Positions 1-7,398 of a stretch of 20,640 nucleotides of DNA are shown in pieces. This stretch comes from VFKI01 sp033762075. GTDB taxonomy: Bacteria > Pseudomonadota > Gammaproteobacteria > DSM-16500. The notes beneath the pieces were generated by a model. The model searched no databases and was not told the origin of the DNA. It worked only from the letters and a program-made list of their open reading frames with translations. The stretch is from NCBI GenBank assembly GCA_033762075.1, contig JANRLY010000007.1, positions 1 through 20,640 on the forward strand, written 5' to 3'. A program made the position numbers and the translations under genes. How positions within the stretch are numbered: the stretch's first letter is position 1; every line of letters begins with the position of its first letter.

Positions 1-7
1 TGGCTGC

Positions 8-107
8 AAAATGAGCGGAATCGGCTAAAATTTCCGCAAATTTTCGTCAAATATAACCGGATATTCTCCTCAAATTTGCGAAAATTTTATCTCAATTCTC
101 TCATTTT
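8..107. repeat. Imperfect palindromic intergenic repeat (about 100 bp)
   Basis: The first 137 bases hold no gene. The stretch folds on itself: AAAATGAG at 8-15 pairs with CTCATTTT at 100-107. The inner arms at 27-43 and 72-88 are reverse complements with one mismatch, and the centre ATATAACCGGATAT (51-64) is itself nearly palindromic. The right flank may continue outward (to about 120), but the left partner would lie before the window start. The A/T-rich arms with GCGAAAATTTT cores resemble in style, though not clearly in sequence, the palindrome at 19461-19575. It could be a small non-autonomous mobile element or a convergent terminator for the gene ending at 138. The pairing is directly visible; the function is inference. 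Confidence 0.6.
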
Positions 108-137
108 TCGCTTCAACGAAGTAATTGAGGACACGCC

Positions 138-1052
138 CTAATGACTACCCGCATAGTTTGGCGCAGAAGGTGCATTTGTTTGGATAATCACTTCATCACG
201 TTCTCTAAGCGCTGCCGGTTTTGTTTTATTCGCTTCTTTTTTTGCTATGTCATTAAGAAAATGAAGATCACTTATAAATTGTTTTTCGGTGCGTTGGTTG
301 TTGCGTTTATTTTCATTTGACTCACCTCTGCGCTCCCAATCATTTTGAGCATGTGAGCCAGCAATGATTTCGTAGCTAATCCCAGCCCAACAGGCTAGGC
401 CTGAGGTGATTATCAAGAGAGCGCCGCCTGCAAGAGCTGGAATTAACGCTGGGTTATCACAAGAATTCGAACAGTTATCAACAATTGCGCGATAAATCCC
501 ATAAGCCGCAGAAAAACTGATACCAGGCGGCAAAGCAATCATGGTCGTGACTTTGCAAATGTCTTTTGCAACAGGGCAAATGTTGTCGCGATTTTCTATG
601 GGTGGTGGAGGATATTCTTCGCGAATTTCTTTGAATCGTTTTATTTGAATACTTAAATCTCTTATTTTATTTTTGTCGCTGCGATTTTGGATGATGTGCC
701 AGGCAGCAAGCAAGCATTCTTTTGCTTGATAGATGACTCCTTCGGGCAGTGGTGAAATAAGTATCAATTTCTCCACGTCAATAATCAGTGATTTGACAAC
801 AGCAAGAATATCACGATCATAGCGATCTAAATGAGGCTCATCTTCTTTGTATTCAGGATCAGTATTTTGTTTATGATAAATTTTTAAATTTTCAAGCAAT
901 GCTTGAATGAGATCCATATTTTGGCTGCGGTTATTTTTCCAAAAAGTAATTGTGCGATTTTTTTGTTCTGAGCGCCTTTTTTTTTCGAAGAGTAAAGTTT
1001 TTTCTTCTTGCTCTTGGTCATTGAGTAATGGTTTCTGTGCGCCAGATAGCAT
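138..1052 (-). CDS. Orphan protein with two hydrophobic segments, function unknown
   Basis: I do not recognise a family. The ATG at 1052 gives 304 residues and is preceded by AAGGA seven bases upstream; a TTG ten codons earlier is open but has no comparable ribosome-binding site. The N-terminal half is highly charged and mostly helical-looking, with a short proline run (YPPPP) near residue 150. Two hydrophobic stretches follow, roughly residues 168-190 and 203-230, the second rich in Ala, Gly, Leu and Ile. A very polar, Asn/Lys/Glu/Arg-rich C-terminal tail follows. This suggests a membrane hairpin with charged domains on the same side. It lies 75 bp downstream of wrbA on the same strand and might be cotranscribed with it. 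In a Legionellales genome such an orphan beside an F-box/ankyrin gene could be a secreted effector, but no sequence motif proves this. Confidence 0.75.
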   Translation of the reverse strand: MLSGAQKPLLNDQEQEEKTLLFEKKRRSEQKNRTITFWKNNRSQNMDLIQALLENLKIYHKQNTDPEYKEDEPHLDRYDRDILAVVKSLIIDVEKLILISPLPEGVIYQAKECLLAAWHIIQNRSDKNKIRDLSIQIKRFKEIREEYPPPPIENRDNICPVAKDICKVTTMIALPPGISFSAAYGIYRAIVDNCSNSCDNPALIPALAGGALLIITSGLACWAGISYEIIAGSHAQNDWERRGESNENKRNNQRTEKQFISDLHFLNDIAKKEANKTKPAALRERDEVIIQTNAPSAPNYAGSH

Positions 1053-1127
1053 AATTTGATCCTTTTTTATAGCCACCAACAAATAGATTTTAGCCCGGCT
1101 GAATTTAATGGCAGAGTGTTGTAATCG

Positions 1128-1724
1128 TCAAGTGTTTTTTAATTTCAATGCAATTTCAGCTAAGCGTTTTCCTTGCGCAAAACACAAACGTTGTTCTTCA
1201 TCGCTCATGCGGTTTTTACCATCGTGGCCGACAAAACGGCTTGCACCATATGGCGTGCCGCCGGTGGTTGTCGTATTGAGATCAGGTTCCGTGTAGGGAA
1301 TCCCCATCACAATGAAACCTTGATGTAATAAAGGCACCATCATACTAAGACACGTGACTTCTTGCCCGCCGTGCAAACTGGAGGTTGAAGTAAAAACAGT
1401 GGCGGGCTTATTAACACAATCACCAGATAACCAAAGACTCCCAGTTGTATCGAGAAAATATTTGAGAGGTGCAGCCATATTGCCAAAACGCGTTGGGCTG
1501 CCGAGCGCGAGCCCTGCGCAATTTTTTAAATCCTCGAGGGTGACGTAAGGCGCACCTTCTGAAGGCACACTGGGCTCTGTCGTTTCCGTTGTGGGAGAAA
1601 CACTCGGCACAGTACGAATGCGGGCTTCAATGTTGCCGAGAGATTCAATGCCGCGTGCAATATGTTGGGCCATGAGTTTAACAGTGCCGGTGCGGCTGTA
1701 ATATAAGACTAAAATATACGACAT
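1128..1724 (-). CDS. wrbA: WrbA-type NAD(P)H:quinone oxidoreductase (flavodoxin fold)
   Basis: The 198-residue product matches the usual WrbA length. WrbA binds FMN and reduces quinones with NAD(P)H by two electrons, avoiding semiquinone radicals; it acts in the cytoplasm as a tetramer. Family features visible: the flavodoxin phosphate-binding loop near the N-terminus (LYYSRTGTVKLMA, residues 7-19), the LGSPTRFGNMAAPLK segment around residue 78, the conserved STSSLHGGQE segment, and the GGTPYGAS motif near residue 150. The start is set at ATG 1724. An in-frame ATG at 1769 would add 15 residues of non-family sequence and lies upstream of the predicted transcription start, so it is rejected. 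The upstream F-box/ankyrin gene is divergent, and the two share a very short promoter region. Confidence 0.93.
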   Translation of the reverse strand: MSYILVLYYSRTGTVKLMAQHIARGIESLGNIEARIRTVPSVSPTTETTEPSVPSEGAPYVTLEDLKNCAGLALGSPTRFGNMAAPLKYFLDTTGSLWLSGDCVNKPATVFTSTSSLHGGQEVTCLSMMVPLLHQGFIVMGIPYTEPDLNTTTTGGTPYGASRFVGHDGKNRMSDEEQRLCFAQGKRLAEIALKLKNT

Positions 1725-1754
1725 TAAAAATACTCGCTCATTTTGATAGACGAT

Positions 1755-1783
1755 GTTATAACGAATCACAGGATTGAGTGCAA
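1755..1783 (-). promoter_or_regulatory. Predicted sigma-70 promoter of wrbA
   Basis: On the minus strand TTGCAC (1783-1778) and TATAAC (1760-1755) are separated by 17 bases, a good sigma-70 arrangement. The predicted transcript starts near 1748, leaving about 25 bases before the wrbA ATG at 1724. The -35 hexamer overlaps the first base of the proposed start codon of the divergent F-box/ankyrin gene. Its presence and spacing are seen; its activity is inferred. Confidence 0.6.
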
Positions 1784-2847
1784 TGATAATATTCTGGTCG
1801 TGTCCAATGAGAAGTATATGGAAGAAACTTTTTGGTTCCTCTGATACATTTTATTATCTACAACAACTCCCTGAAGATTTACAAAGAGATCATGTTTTAC
1901 CTTTTTTAACTGTACCCGAAGCGCAATTCCTCGCTCTTACAAATCAAAAAATGCATCGATTATTTTTAGAAAAAAAAGAGGTGCTGCATCGATTAGCCTT
2001 GCCGCGGTGTATTTTACAGGCGGTGATGGAGGGCGACCACGAAAAAGCAGAATCATTAATACAAAAAAATCCTCAAGCGCTTGAAGTCGCATGTGATGGG
2101 ACAGATTTTTCTGGTCGCACATTCAAAAAGATTACAGCATTTCAATATGCGTTGTGGGCATTGGATCGTCATAGGTGGCAAATGATTTTAAAATATTTAC
2201 CTATAGAAATCGCCGCAAAGCAATTTGTGGAGCATATGTCAGAAAGTCATCCACCTGAATATGTTAAAAAGCATGGCTTGCATTATGACTTCAATCCATT
2301 GATTCGATCTTTGCAAAAGGTCATTACGCAAGCGCAAGAATGTTTGAGTCAACGAGAATCACGTATTCATTGGCGTTCTATTTCCAGTCAAGCATTGGCT
2401 TTAGCAGTGTTTGATTGGTGGCATGAATATGGAGAGTTGCAGCGAAAAGTGCCTGCGCATGTGGCACAAGAATTTTGCCGATTGGATCGCGCATTATTCC
2501 CTACACCTGCTTTTAATGAAATAGAATTGCCGCGTACTTTTTCTTTGTTCTCAATCTCAAGTGCTGAAACCATGCAATTATGGTTTCCTTTAGTGAGTCA
2601 AGAGAGAAAAAGTGTGGGGCGTTTTGCGGCTGTCTTGCGTGGTTCATTGAATAAAGCGTATTTTGATTATGATTTTGTATTATATTTACTGCCTGTGTCT
2701 AATCACCGAAATGAAATTCAAACATTGATTGCGCAACAGCGCTATGATTGCGTTGCCTTGCAGCGTTTGAGGCAGGTGCGATTAAATGAATTGGATTTAT
2801 TGAAATCATCCCTGAACGAAATCGCTGTATTGCGATCAATCATTTAG
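1783..2847 (+). CDS. F-box-like and ankyrin-like protein, candidate secreted effector
   Basis: The product has 354 residues from the ATG at 1783, which has AGGA nine bases upstream; a TTG at 1774 and an ATG at 1807 are alternatives. Residues about 29-61 read as an F-box-like motif: LPEDL, then LPFL, then LALTN and MHRLF at the expected spacing. Residues about 74-140 look ankyrin-like (AVMEGDHEKAESLIQKNP, then ITAFQYALWALDRHRW). F-boxes are eukaryotic adaptors that bind SKP1 in SCF ubiquitin ligases, and bacterial F-box proteins such as Legionella AnkB are injected into host cells. The ALWALD segment and the later VPAHVAQEFCRLDR segment recall modules I remember as recurring in Legionellales proteins; this is recollection, not a search result. 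No signal peptide or transmembrane segment is seen. It converges on the gene ending at 2866. Confidence 0.78.
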   Translation: MIIFWSCPMRSIWKKLFGSSDTFYYLQQLPEDLQRDHVLPFLTVPEAQFLALTNQKMHRLFLEKKEVLHRLALPRCILQAVMEGDHEKAESLIQKNPQALEVACDGTDFSGRTFKKITAFQYALWALDRHRWQMILKYLPIEIAAKQFVEHMSESHPPEYVKKHGLHYDFNPLIRSLQKVITQAQECLSQRESRIHWRSISSQALALAVFDWWHEYGELQRKVPAHVAQEFCRLDRALFPTPAFNEIELPRTFSLFSISSAETMQLWFPLVSQERKSVGRFAAVLRGSLNKAYFDYDFVLYLLPVSNHRNEIQTLIAQQRYDCVALQRLRQVRLNELDLLKSSLNEIAVLRSII

Positions 2848-2865
2848 CCCTACTCTTTACTGGTC

Positions 2866-3690
2866 TTACTGTTTTTGGCTAATACTGCCGATGTGTTTTC
2901 GTGTCAAGGTTTCGAGATTTTCTGTAAGGCTACTAACAGCATTCATGATATGTTCGCCTGAGTCTGTTTGGATCTTAACTTTTTCGCCTCTGGGTGTTTC
3001 ATATTCTTTGTGGCCTGAGACAGTATTTATAATGCCTTGTAAGAGTTTGTTTGTTTGCTTGCCCGCGACTGAGTACTTGTTTTGATCTCTCGCGATATCT
3101 GTTAATAAATCGATTGCGGTGCCAATCGTTACTGCAACGTGTTCGTTTGGATTGGTGTTAAGGTGGTGAATTAATTTGGCAACACCCACTAGAAAATCTT
3201 TTTTTCGCTCCAAGGTTTTTTCTGGCTCTTTTTTATTATCTAATCTCTTACATTCAATGAATAGCACATTGAATGCAGTTTTAACTGCATCATAATGATC
3301 GCCATGAAGTTTGCCGACTTGCTTTTGAAGGTCGGCAAGTACTTCATCCGCTTGTTCTACTGATTCGATAGTAGGTGCCGCAAATTCTTTTTTTTCTTCT
3401 TCAGCTGGCGTTTGCACTTCTTTTGATTCGAGGACATCTGATGCTTCAATTTTTTCCGGCATTTTTACTTGTATGCCAGCATCATGAAGCCTTTGAACTG
3501 CAACAAAGAGTCTTCCTTTATCTTTTTGGCTCAGGTCATTTGGATCAAAATTAGGATCATCATTATGAAAGGCTGCTTTCCATTTTTCTGCAGCACCTCG
3601 ATTTTGAGGGTCGCTCAAGTATGACTTCAAGTCTTTAGCAGACTCTATTTCGTTAACAGCCTCTTCGAGGGCTTGTGGCAACTTAGCCAT
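2866..3690 (-). CDS. Charged soluble protein of unknown function
   Basis: I do not recognise this 274-residue protein. The start is ATG 3690, with GAGGAG eight bases upstream. It has no signal peptide or membrane segment, is rich in Lys, Glu and Asp, and appears mostly alpha-helical. Residues about 1-75 form an Asp/Asn-rich helical region (KSYLSDPQNRGAAEKWKAAF). A Glu/Lys/Pro-rich linker around 80-108 separates it from a C-terminal helical part with regularly spaced Leu, Val and Ile (VAVTIGTAIDLLTDIA). The architecture of a helical domain, acidic linker and helical bundle would fit a secreted effector or a structural scaffold; neither is demonstrated. It has its own predicted promoter and ends 18 bp from the convergent F-box/ankyrin gene, with no evident terminator between them. 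Confidence 0.75.
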   Translation of the reverse strand: MAKLPQALEEAVNEIESAKDLKSYLSDPQNRGAAEKWKAAFHNDDPNFDPNDLSQKDKGRLFVAVQRLHDAGIQVKMPEKIEASDVLESKEVQTPAEEEKKEFAAPTIESVEQADEVLADLQKQVGKLHGDHYDAVKTAFNVLFIECKRLDNKKEPEKTLERKKDFLVGVAKLIHHLNTNPNEHVAVTIGTAIDLLTDIARDQNKYSVAGKQTNKLLQGIINTVSGHKEYETPRGEKVKIQTDSGEHIMNAVSSLTENLETLTRKHIGSISQKQ

Positions 3691-3733
3691 GATTGTATCT
3701 CCTCAGTTTATTTGGTCTAAATGACTCTATATT

Positions 3734-3761
3734 AGTATAGTCCAGCCTTAAAAAAGCACAA
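3734..3761 (-). promoter_or_regulatory. Predicted sigma-70 promoter of the 274-residue protein gene
   Basis: On the minus strand TTGTGC (3761-3756) and TATACT (3739-3734) are 16 bases apart, followed by an A/T-rich leader and GAGGAG before the ATG at 3690. The -10 region sits in a near-palindrome (GACTATA, then TATAGAGTC), which could bind a regulator. The hexamers are seen; the function is inferred. Confidence 0.5.
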
Positions 3762-3891
3762 GTTTTATCAGAAAATTGCATATAAATACAATAAGTTAAT
3801 GAAAATTACGGGAATCCGCTCGACAAGAGGTCGCCTTTTTATTAGATCCGAGTACAATAAGCGGTTTTCCAATTATCAAGAGGTTATCATC

Positions 3892-4173
3892 ATGCCTACA
3901 TACGAATATCAATGTCGTGCATGCGGCCATGCTTTTGAGGCGTTTCAAAAGATGTCAGATGCCCCTCTAGACGTGTGTCCAAAGTGCCAGGCCAAATCAG
4001 TCGAAAAATTAGTCTCTGCAGCAGGATTTCAACTAAAAGGTACAGGTTGGTATGTCACCGATTTCCGCAATAAATCTGAACCGAAACCCACTTCTCAAGT
4101 GCCCACTAAAACTGAGACGAAAAAGGATTCAGGCAGTACAGGCTCTTCAAGCACGGGAGAGAAATCCGCATGA
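3892..4173 (+). CDS. FmdB-type zinc-ribbon protein
   Basis: This 93-residue protein opens with MPTYEYQCRACGHAFE, the hallmark of the FmdB putative regulatory family. Two Cys pairs (CRAC near residue 9 and CPKC near residue 36) form a zinc ribbon in the first half. The second half is a disordered Lys/Thr/Ser/Pro-rich tail. The family is small and cytoplasmic; its exact biochemical role is unsettled despite the name's link to formamidase regulation. The ATG at 3892 has AGAGG eight bases upstream. Reading further upstream in frame (to 3799) adds unrelated residues and is rejected. It heads the cluster with DUF502, aspS and yebC. The stop overlaps the next start by four bases, implying translational coupling. 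The motif TACAATAAG occurs twice upstream (near 3787 and 3853) and may supply -10 elements. Confidence 0.9.
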   Translation: MPTYEYQCRACGHAFEAFQKMSDAPLDVCPKCQAKSVEKLVSAAGFQLKGTGWYVTDFRNKSEPKPTSQVPTKTETKKDSGSTGSSSTGEKSA

Positions 4174-4802
4174 TGCACCGTTTTAGGCGTTATTTTATTT
4201 CTGGTCTTTTAGTTTGGTTGCCAGTGGTGGTCACTGTTTTTGTGATTCGCTTTTTAGTCGATTTGCTCGATAGCACATTGATGCTCTTGCCGCGTAATTT
4301 CCGCCCTGATGCCTTACTGGGTGTCCATATTCCTGGTATTGGTGTTGTGTTGACTGTCGTAGTGATTGTCACAACAGGTCTTGTTGTTGCAAATATTCTC
4401 GGTAAAAAATTAGTTGAATTGTGGGATGGTTTGATTGGTCGCATTCCTTTAGTGCGTGTTGTTTATAATGCTGTTAAACAAGTTTCTGTCACATTGTTTG
4501 CGCCCGGCGGTAAATCTTTTCGCAAAGTATTGCTTGTCGAATTTCCGCGTGCAGGTATGTGGAGTATTGCATTTCAAACAGGTGATTCAACGCCTGAAGT
4601 GGATCGCGCAGTGGGTGAAAATGACATGGTCAGCATTTTCATTCCAGCAACGCCGAATCCCACCTCAGGTTTTTTGATGATGATGCCACGTAAAGATATC
4701 ATCGAATTAGACATGACGGTTGATCAAGCACTCAAATATGTCATTTCATTGGGTGTCATTCAACCGAATGGTGTTCAAAGTAAAACATTAAAACAGGATT
4801 AA
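4170..4802 (+). CDS. DUF502 family inner-membrane protein
   Basis: The 210-residue product has two hydrophobic segments, about residues 8-30 (ISGLLVWLPVVVTVFVIRFL) and 52-75 (GIGVVLTVVVIVTTGLVVA), followed by a soluble part with the motifs GRIPLVRVVYNAVKQV and IPATPNPTSGFLMMMP, characteristic of DUF502. The family function is not established. Plant homologues are peripheral or membrane proteins, and in many proteobacteria the gene lies directly upstream of aspS, as here. The start is ATG 4170, overlapping the zinc-ribbon stop (ATGA), with GGAGAG eight bases upstream; the adjacent ATG at 4173 is an equally possible start. The gap to aspS is only five bases, so the pair is almost certainly cotranscribed. 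Confidence 0.9.
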   Translation: MMHRFRRYFISGLLVWLPVVVTVFVIRFLVDLLDSTLMLLPRNFRPDALLGVHIPGIGVVLTVVVIVTTGLVVANILGKKLVELWDGLIGRIPLVRVVYNAVKQVSVTLFAPGGKSFRKVLLVEFPRAGMWSIAFQTGDSTPEVDRAVGENDMVSIFIPATPNPTSGFLMMMPRKDIIELDMTVDQALKYVISLGVIQPNGVQSKTLKQD

Positions 4803-4807
4803 TAATT

Positions 4808-6577
4808 ATGCGCTCAACTTATTGTGGATTAGTCAATGCTACGCACCTTGATCAGCAAGTCACATTGTGTGGTTGGGTGCATCGTCGTCGTGATCATGGC
4901 GGCGTTATTTTTTTGGATATACGTGATCGCGAAGGTCTTGTGCAAGTTGTTGTCGCACCTGAAGATCAAAATACTTTTAAAATCGCAGAAAATTTACGCC
5001 ACGAATTTGTCGTCAAAATTTCCGGTCTTGTGCGTCGTCGTCCCGAAGGCACTGTGAATTTTGATTTAGCATCAGGTGAGATTGAGGTTCTCGCGCAAAA
5101 GATTGAAATTTTAAATCGCTCAGAGCCTTTACCGTTTCCTGTCGATGAATATCATGATGTGGGTGAAGATGCACGTTTACGTTACCGTTATATTGATTTA
5201 CGTCGCCCTGAAATGTTGCAACGCATGAAAGTACGTGCAGATATGATTGGTTTTATTCGTCGCTTTCTCGATGCAAAAGGTTTTATGGATGTTGAAACAC
5301 CTTTTCTAACTAAAGCATCGCCTGAAGGTGCGCGCGCATTTCTCGTGCCAAGTCGGATGAAGCAAGGTAGTTTTTTTGCACTCACGCAATCGCCGCAACA
5401 ATTTAAACAATTGTTGATGATGGCAGGCTTCGATCGCTATTATCAAATTGTCCGTTGTTTTCGTGACGAAGATCTACGCGCTGATCGTCAACCTGAATTC
5501 ACACAGTTAGATATTGAAACATCTTTCCTCGAAGAAAAAGATATTCAAGATATGATGGAAGAGATGATGCGTGGATTATTCGCTGAGATTTTAAAAGTCG
5601 AATTGCCTAATCCTTTTCCGCGTTTAACGCATGCGGAAGCAATGTCACGATTTGGTTCTGATAAACCTGATTTGCGTATTCCCTTTGAGTTAATTGATGT
5701 TAGCGATTTAATGAAATCCGTCGAGTTTAAAGTTTTTTCCGGACCAGCAAATGATGCAAGCGGTCGAGTTGCTGCATTATGTGTACCAGGTGGCGCTGCA
5801 TTCAGTCGTAAAGAAATTGATGATTACACAACATTCGTTGCGCAATTTGGTGCAAAAGGATTGGCGTATATCAAGTATACAGAGGACGGATTAAATTCAC
5901 CGATTTTAAAATTCATTCCTGAACCCATTGTGCAAGATCTCTTGCAACGTGTGCAGGCAAAAGTCGGCGATATCATTTTCTTTGGGGCAGATAAAACATC
6001 GATTGTGAATGAAGCGCTCGGTGCATTGCGTGTAAAATCTGCGCATGATCGGAAGTTGGTGCAGGAAGGATGGCGACCTTTATGGGTGACAGATTTCCCG
6101 ATGTTTGATCGAGCAGCAGATGGGAGTTTATCTGCGTGTCATCATCCCTTCACAGCACCCCAAGTGAATGACATTGCCGCATTAAAAAAATCTCCCGAAA
6201 AATTATTAGCGCGTGCTTACGATATGGTCATTAATGGCACTGAAATGGGTGGGGGCTCGATTCGTATTCATTCCTCAGAAATGCAAATGGCAGTGTTTGA
6301 AATATTGGGCATGGATGAAGAAAAAGCACGCGAAAAATTTGGGCATTTATTGGCAGCGCTTAAATTAGGCTGTCCTCCACATGGTGGAATTGCATTTGGC
6401 ATTGATCGTTTAGCGATGTGGATGACTGGCTCAACATCTATTCGCGATGTGATTGCGTTCCCTAAAACTCAAACAGCAAGTTGTCCATTGACGGATGCGC
6501 CTGGACCAGTTGATCCACAACAATTGCTTGAATTGGGTATTCGAGTCAATGTAAAAAAAGAAAATGTAAAAGTATAA
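4808..6577 (+). CDS. aspS: Aspartyl-tRNA synthetase, probably non-discriminating
   Basis: The 589-residue product is a full-length bacterial class IIb synthetase charging tRNA-Asp with aspartate in the cytoplasm. The N-terminal OB-fold anticodon-binding domain (CGWVHRRRDHGGVIFLDIRD, residues 21-40), the class II catalytic core with motif 2 (FRDEDLRADRQPEF, about 218-231), the bacterial GAD insertion, and motif 3 (GIAFGIDRLAMWM, about 527-539) are all present. His30 and Gly81 are the equivalents of the His/Gly pair reported to permit mischarging of tRNA-Asn in Pseudomonas aeruginosa, where Escherichia coli has Leu and Lys. This predicts a non-discriminating enzyme working with GatCAB amidotransferase. 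The ATG at 4808 has AGGA nine bases upstream. yebC follows after nine bases. Confidence 0.98.
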   Translation: MRSTYCGLVNATHLDQQVTLCGWVHRRRDHGGVIFLDIRDREGLVQVVVAPEDQNTFKIAENLRHEFVVKISGLVRRRPEGTVNFDLASGEIEVLAQKIEILNRSEPLPFPVDEYHDVGEDARLRYRYIDLRRPEMLQRMKVRADMIGFIRRFLDAKGFMDVETPFLTKASPEGARAFLVPSRMKQGSFFALTQSPQQFKQLLMMAGFDRYYQIVRCFRDEDLRADRQPEFTQLDIETSFLEEKDIQDMMEEMMRGLFAEILKVELPNPFPRLTHAEAMSRFGSDKPDLRIPFELIDVSDLMKSVEFKVFSGPANDASGRVAALCVPGGAAFSRKEIDDYTTFVAQFGAKGLAYIKYTEDGLNSPILKFIPEPIVQDLLQRVQAKVGDIIFFGADKTSIVNEALGALRVKSAHDRKLVQEGWRPLWVTDFPMFDRAADGSLSACHHPFTAPQVNDIAALKKSPEKLLARAYDMVINGTEMGGGSIRIHSSEMQMAVFEILGMDEEKAREKFGHLLAALKLGCPPHGGIAFGIDRLAMWMTGSTSIRDVIAFPKTQTASCPLTDAPGPVDPQQLLELGIRVNVKKENVKV

Positions 6578-6586
6578 GGAATTGAT

Positions 6587-7321
6587 ATGGCGGGACATAG
6601 TAAATGGGCCAACATAAAGCATCGCAAAGCCCAACAAGATGCAGTGAAAGGTCGTGTATATACACGATTGATTCGTGAAATTACGGTGGCAGCCAAGATG
6701 GGTGACCCTGATCCATCTTCAAACCCTCGTTTGCGTACCGCTGTCGATAAAGCATTTGCAGCGAATATGTCGCGTGATGTCGTGGATCGTGCGATTAAAC
6801 GCGGTGCAGGGGGTGTGGACGGCGCGGTATTAGAAGAAGTGCGTTATGAAGGTTATGGTCCTGGTGGTGTTGCAGTCATCGTTGAATGTATGACTGACAA
6901 TCGCAATCGTACTGTTGCCGATGTGCGTCATGCATTTACTAAAATGGGTGGCAATTTGGGTACGGATGGTTCAGTCTCTTGGATGTTTAACAAGCTTGGG
7001 CAAATGACTTTTGAGCCGGGCGCGAATGAAGAGCGCGTCATGGAAATCGCTTTAGAGAATGGTGCCGAAGATATTACAGTGAATGACGATAAGAGTATTG
7101 AAGTATTAACTGCGCCTGAAAATTTTCAAATGTGTTTAGATGCAATGAGCAAAGCCAATTTAAAACCAGCGGAATCTGAAATCAGTTTAATTGCAAAAAC
7201 CGGCGCGCCGATCGATGATAAAGATACAGCCGATAAATTTTTGCGTTTAGTCGATATGCTCGAAGAACTGGATGACGTGCAAAACGTTTATTCAAATGCA
7301 GAATTACCAGAAACTGATTAG
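6587..7321 (+). CDS. yebC: YebC/PmpR family protein
   Basis: The 244-residue product begins MAGHSKWANIKHRKAQQDA, the diagnostic YebC N-terminus, and continues with the family segments VDKAFAANMSRDVVDRAIKRG, YEGYGPGGVA and TDNRNRT. Length is normal. The family was described as DNA-binding transcriptional regulators (PmpR in Pseudomonas); more recent work on relatives assigns some a role in relieving ribosome stalling at polyproline stretches, so the precise activity here is uncertain. It is cytoplasmic with no membrane segment. AAGGA lies six bases before the ATG. The order aspS-yebC-ruvC is common in gammaproteobacteria. A structured repeat separates it from ruvC. Confidence 0.96.
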   Translation: MAGHSKWANIKHRKAQQDAVKGRVYTRLIREITVAAKMGDPDPSSNPRLRTAVDKAFAANMSRDVVDRAIKRGAGGVDGAVLEEVRYEGYGPGGVAVIVECMTDNRNRTVADVRHAFTKMGGNLGTDGSVSWMFNKLGQMTFEPGANEERVMEIALENGAEDITVNDDKSIEVLTAPENFQMCLDAMSKANLKPAESEISLIAKTGAPIDDKDTADKFLRLVDMLEELDDVQNVYSNAELPETD

Positions 7322-7323
7322 TT

Positions 7324-7378
7324 GTCATTCCCGCCCCCGCTTAAACCATGCGGGGGTAAACTGCGGCGAGAATCCATC
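7324..7378. repeat. REP-like palindromic repeat with inserted hairpin
   Basis: The sequence starts with GTCATTCCCGC and ends with GCGAGAATCCATC, matching the outer parts of the GTCATTCCCGCGAAAGCGGG motif at 13974-13993. In place of the short GAAA loop it carries an extra stem, CCCCGC (7335-7340) with GCGGGG (7350-7355), enclosing TTAAACCAT. The element fills most of the yebC-ruvC gap and ends just before the ruvC ribosome-binding site. It could attenuate or stabilise the polycistronic message. The motif match is seen; the function is inferred. Confidence 0.6.
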
Positions 7379-7398
7379 TGAAAAAGCAAGGAGTGCGC

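Noticed and set aside
1108..1548. Plus-strand open frames opposite wrbA
   Set aside because: They are antisense shadows of a clear WrbA gene and lack family resemblance or translation signals.
3799..3891. N-terminal extension of the zinc-ribbon protein
   Set aside because: The family starts at MPTYEYQC, and the ATG at 3892 has its own ribosome-binding site; the upstream residues look like translated leader.
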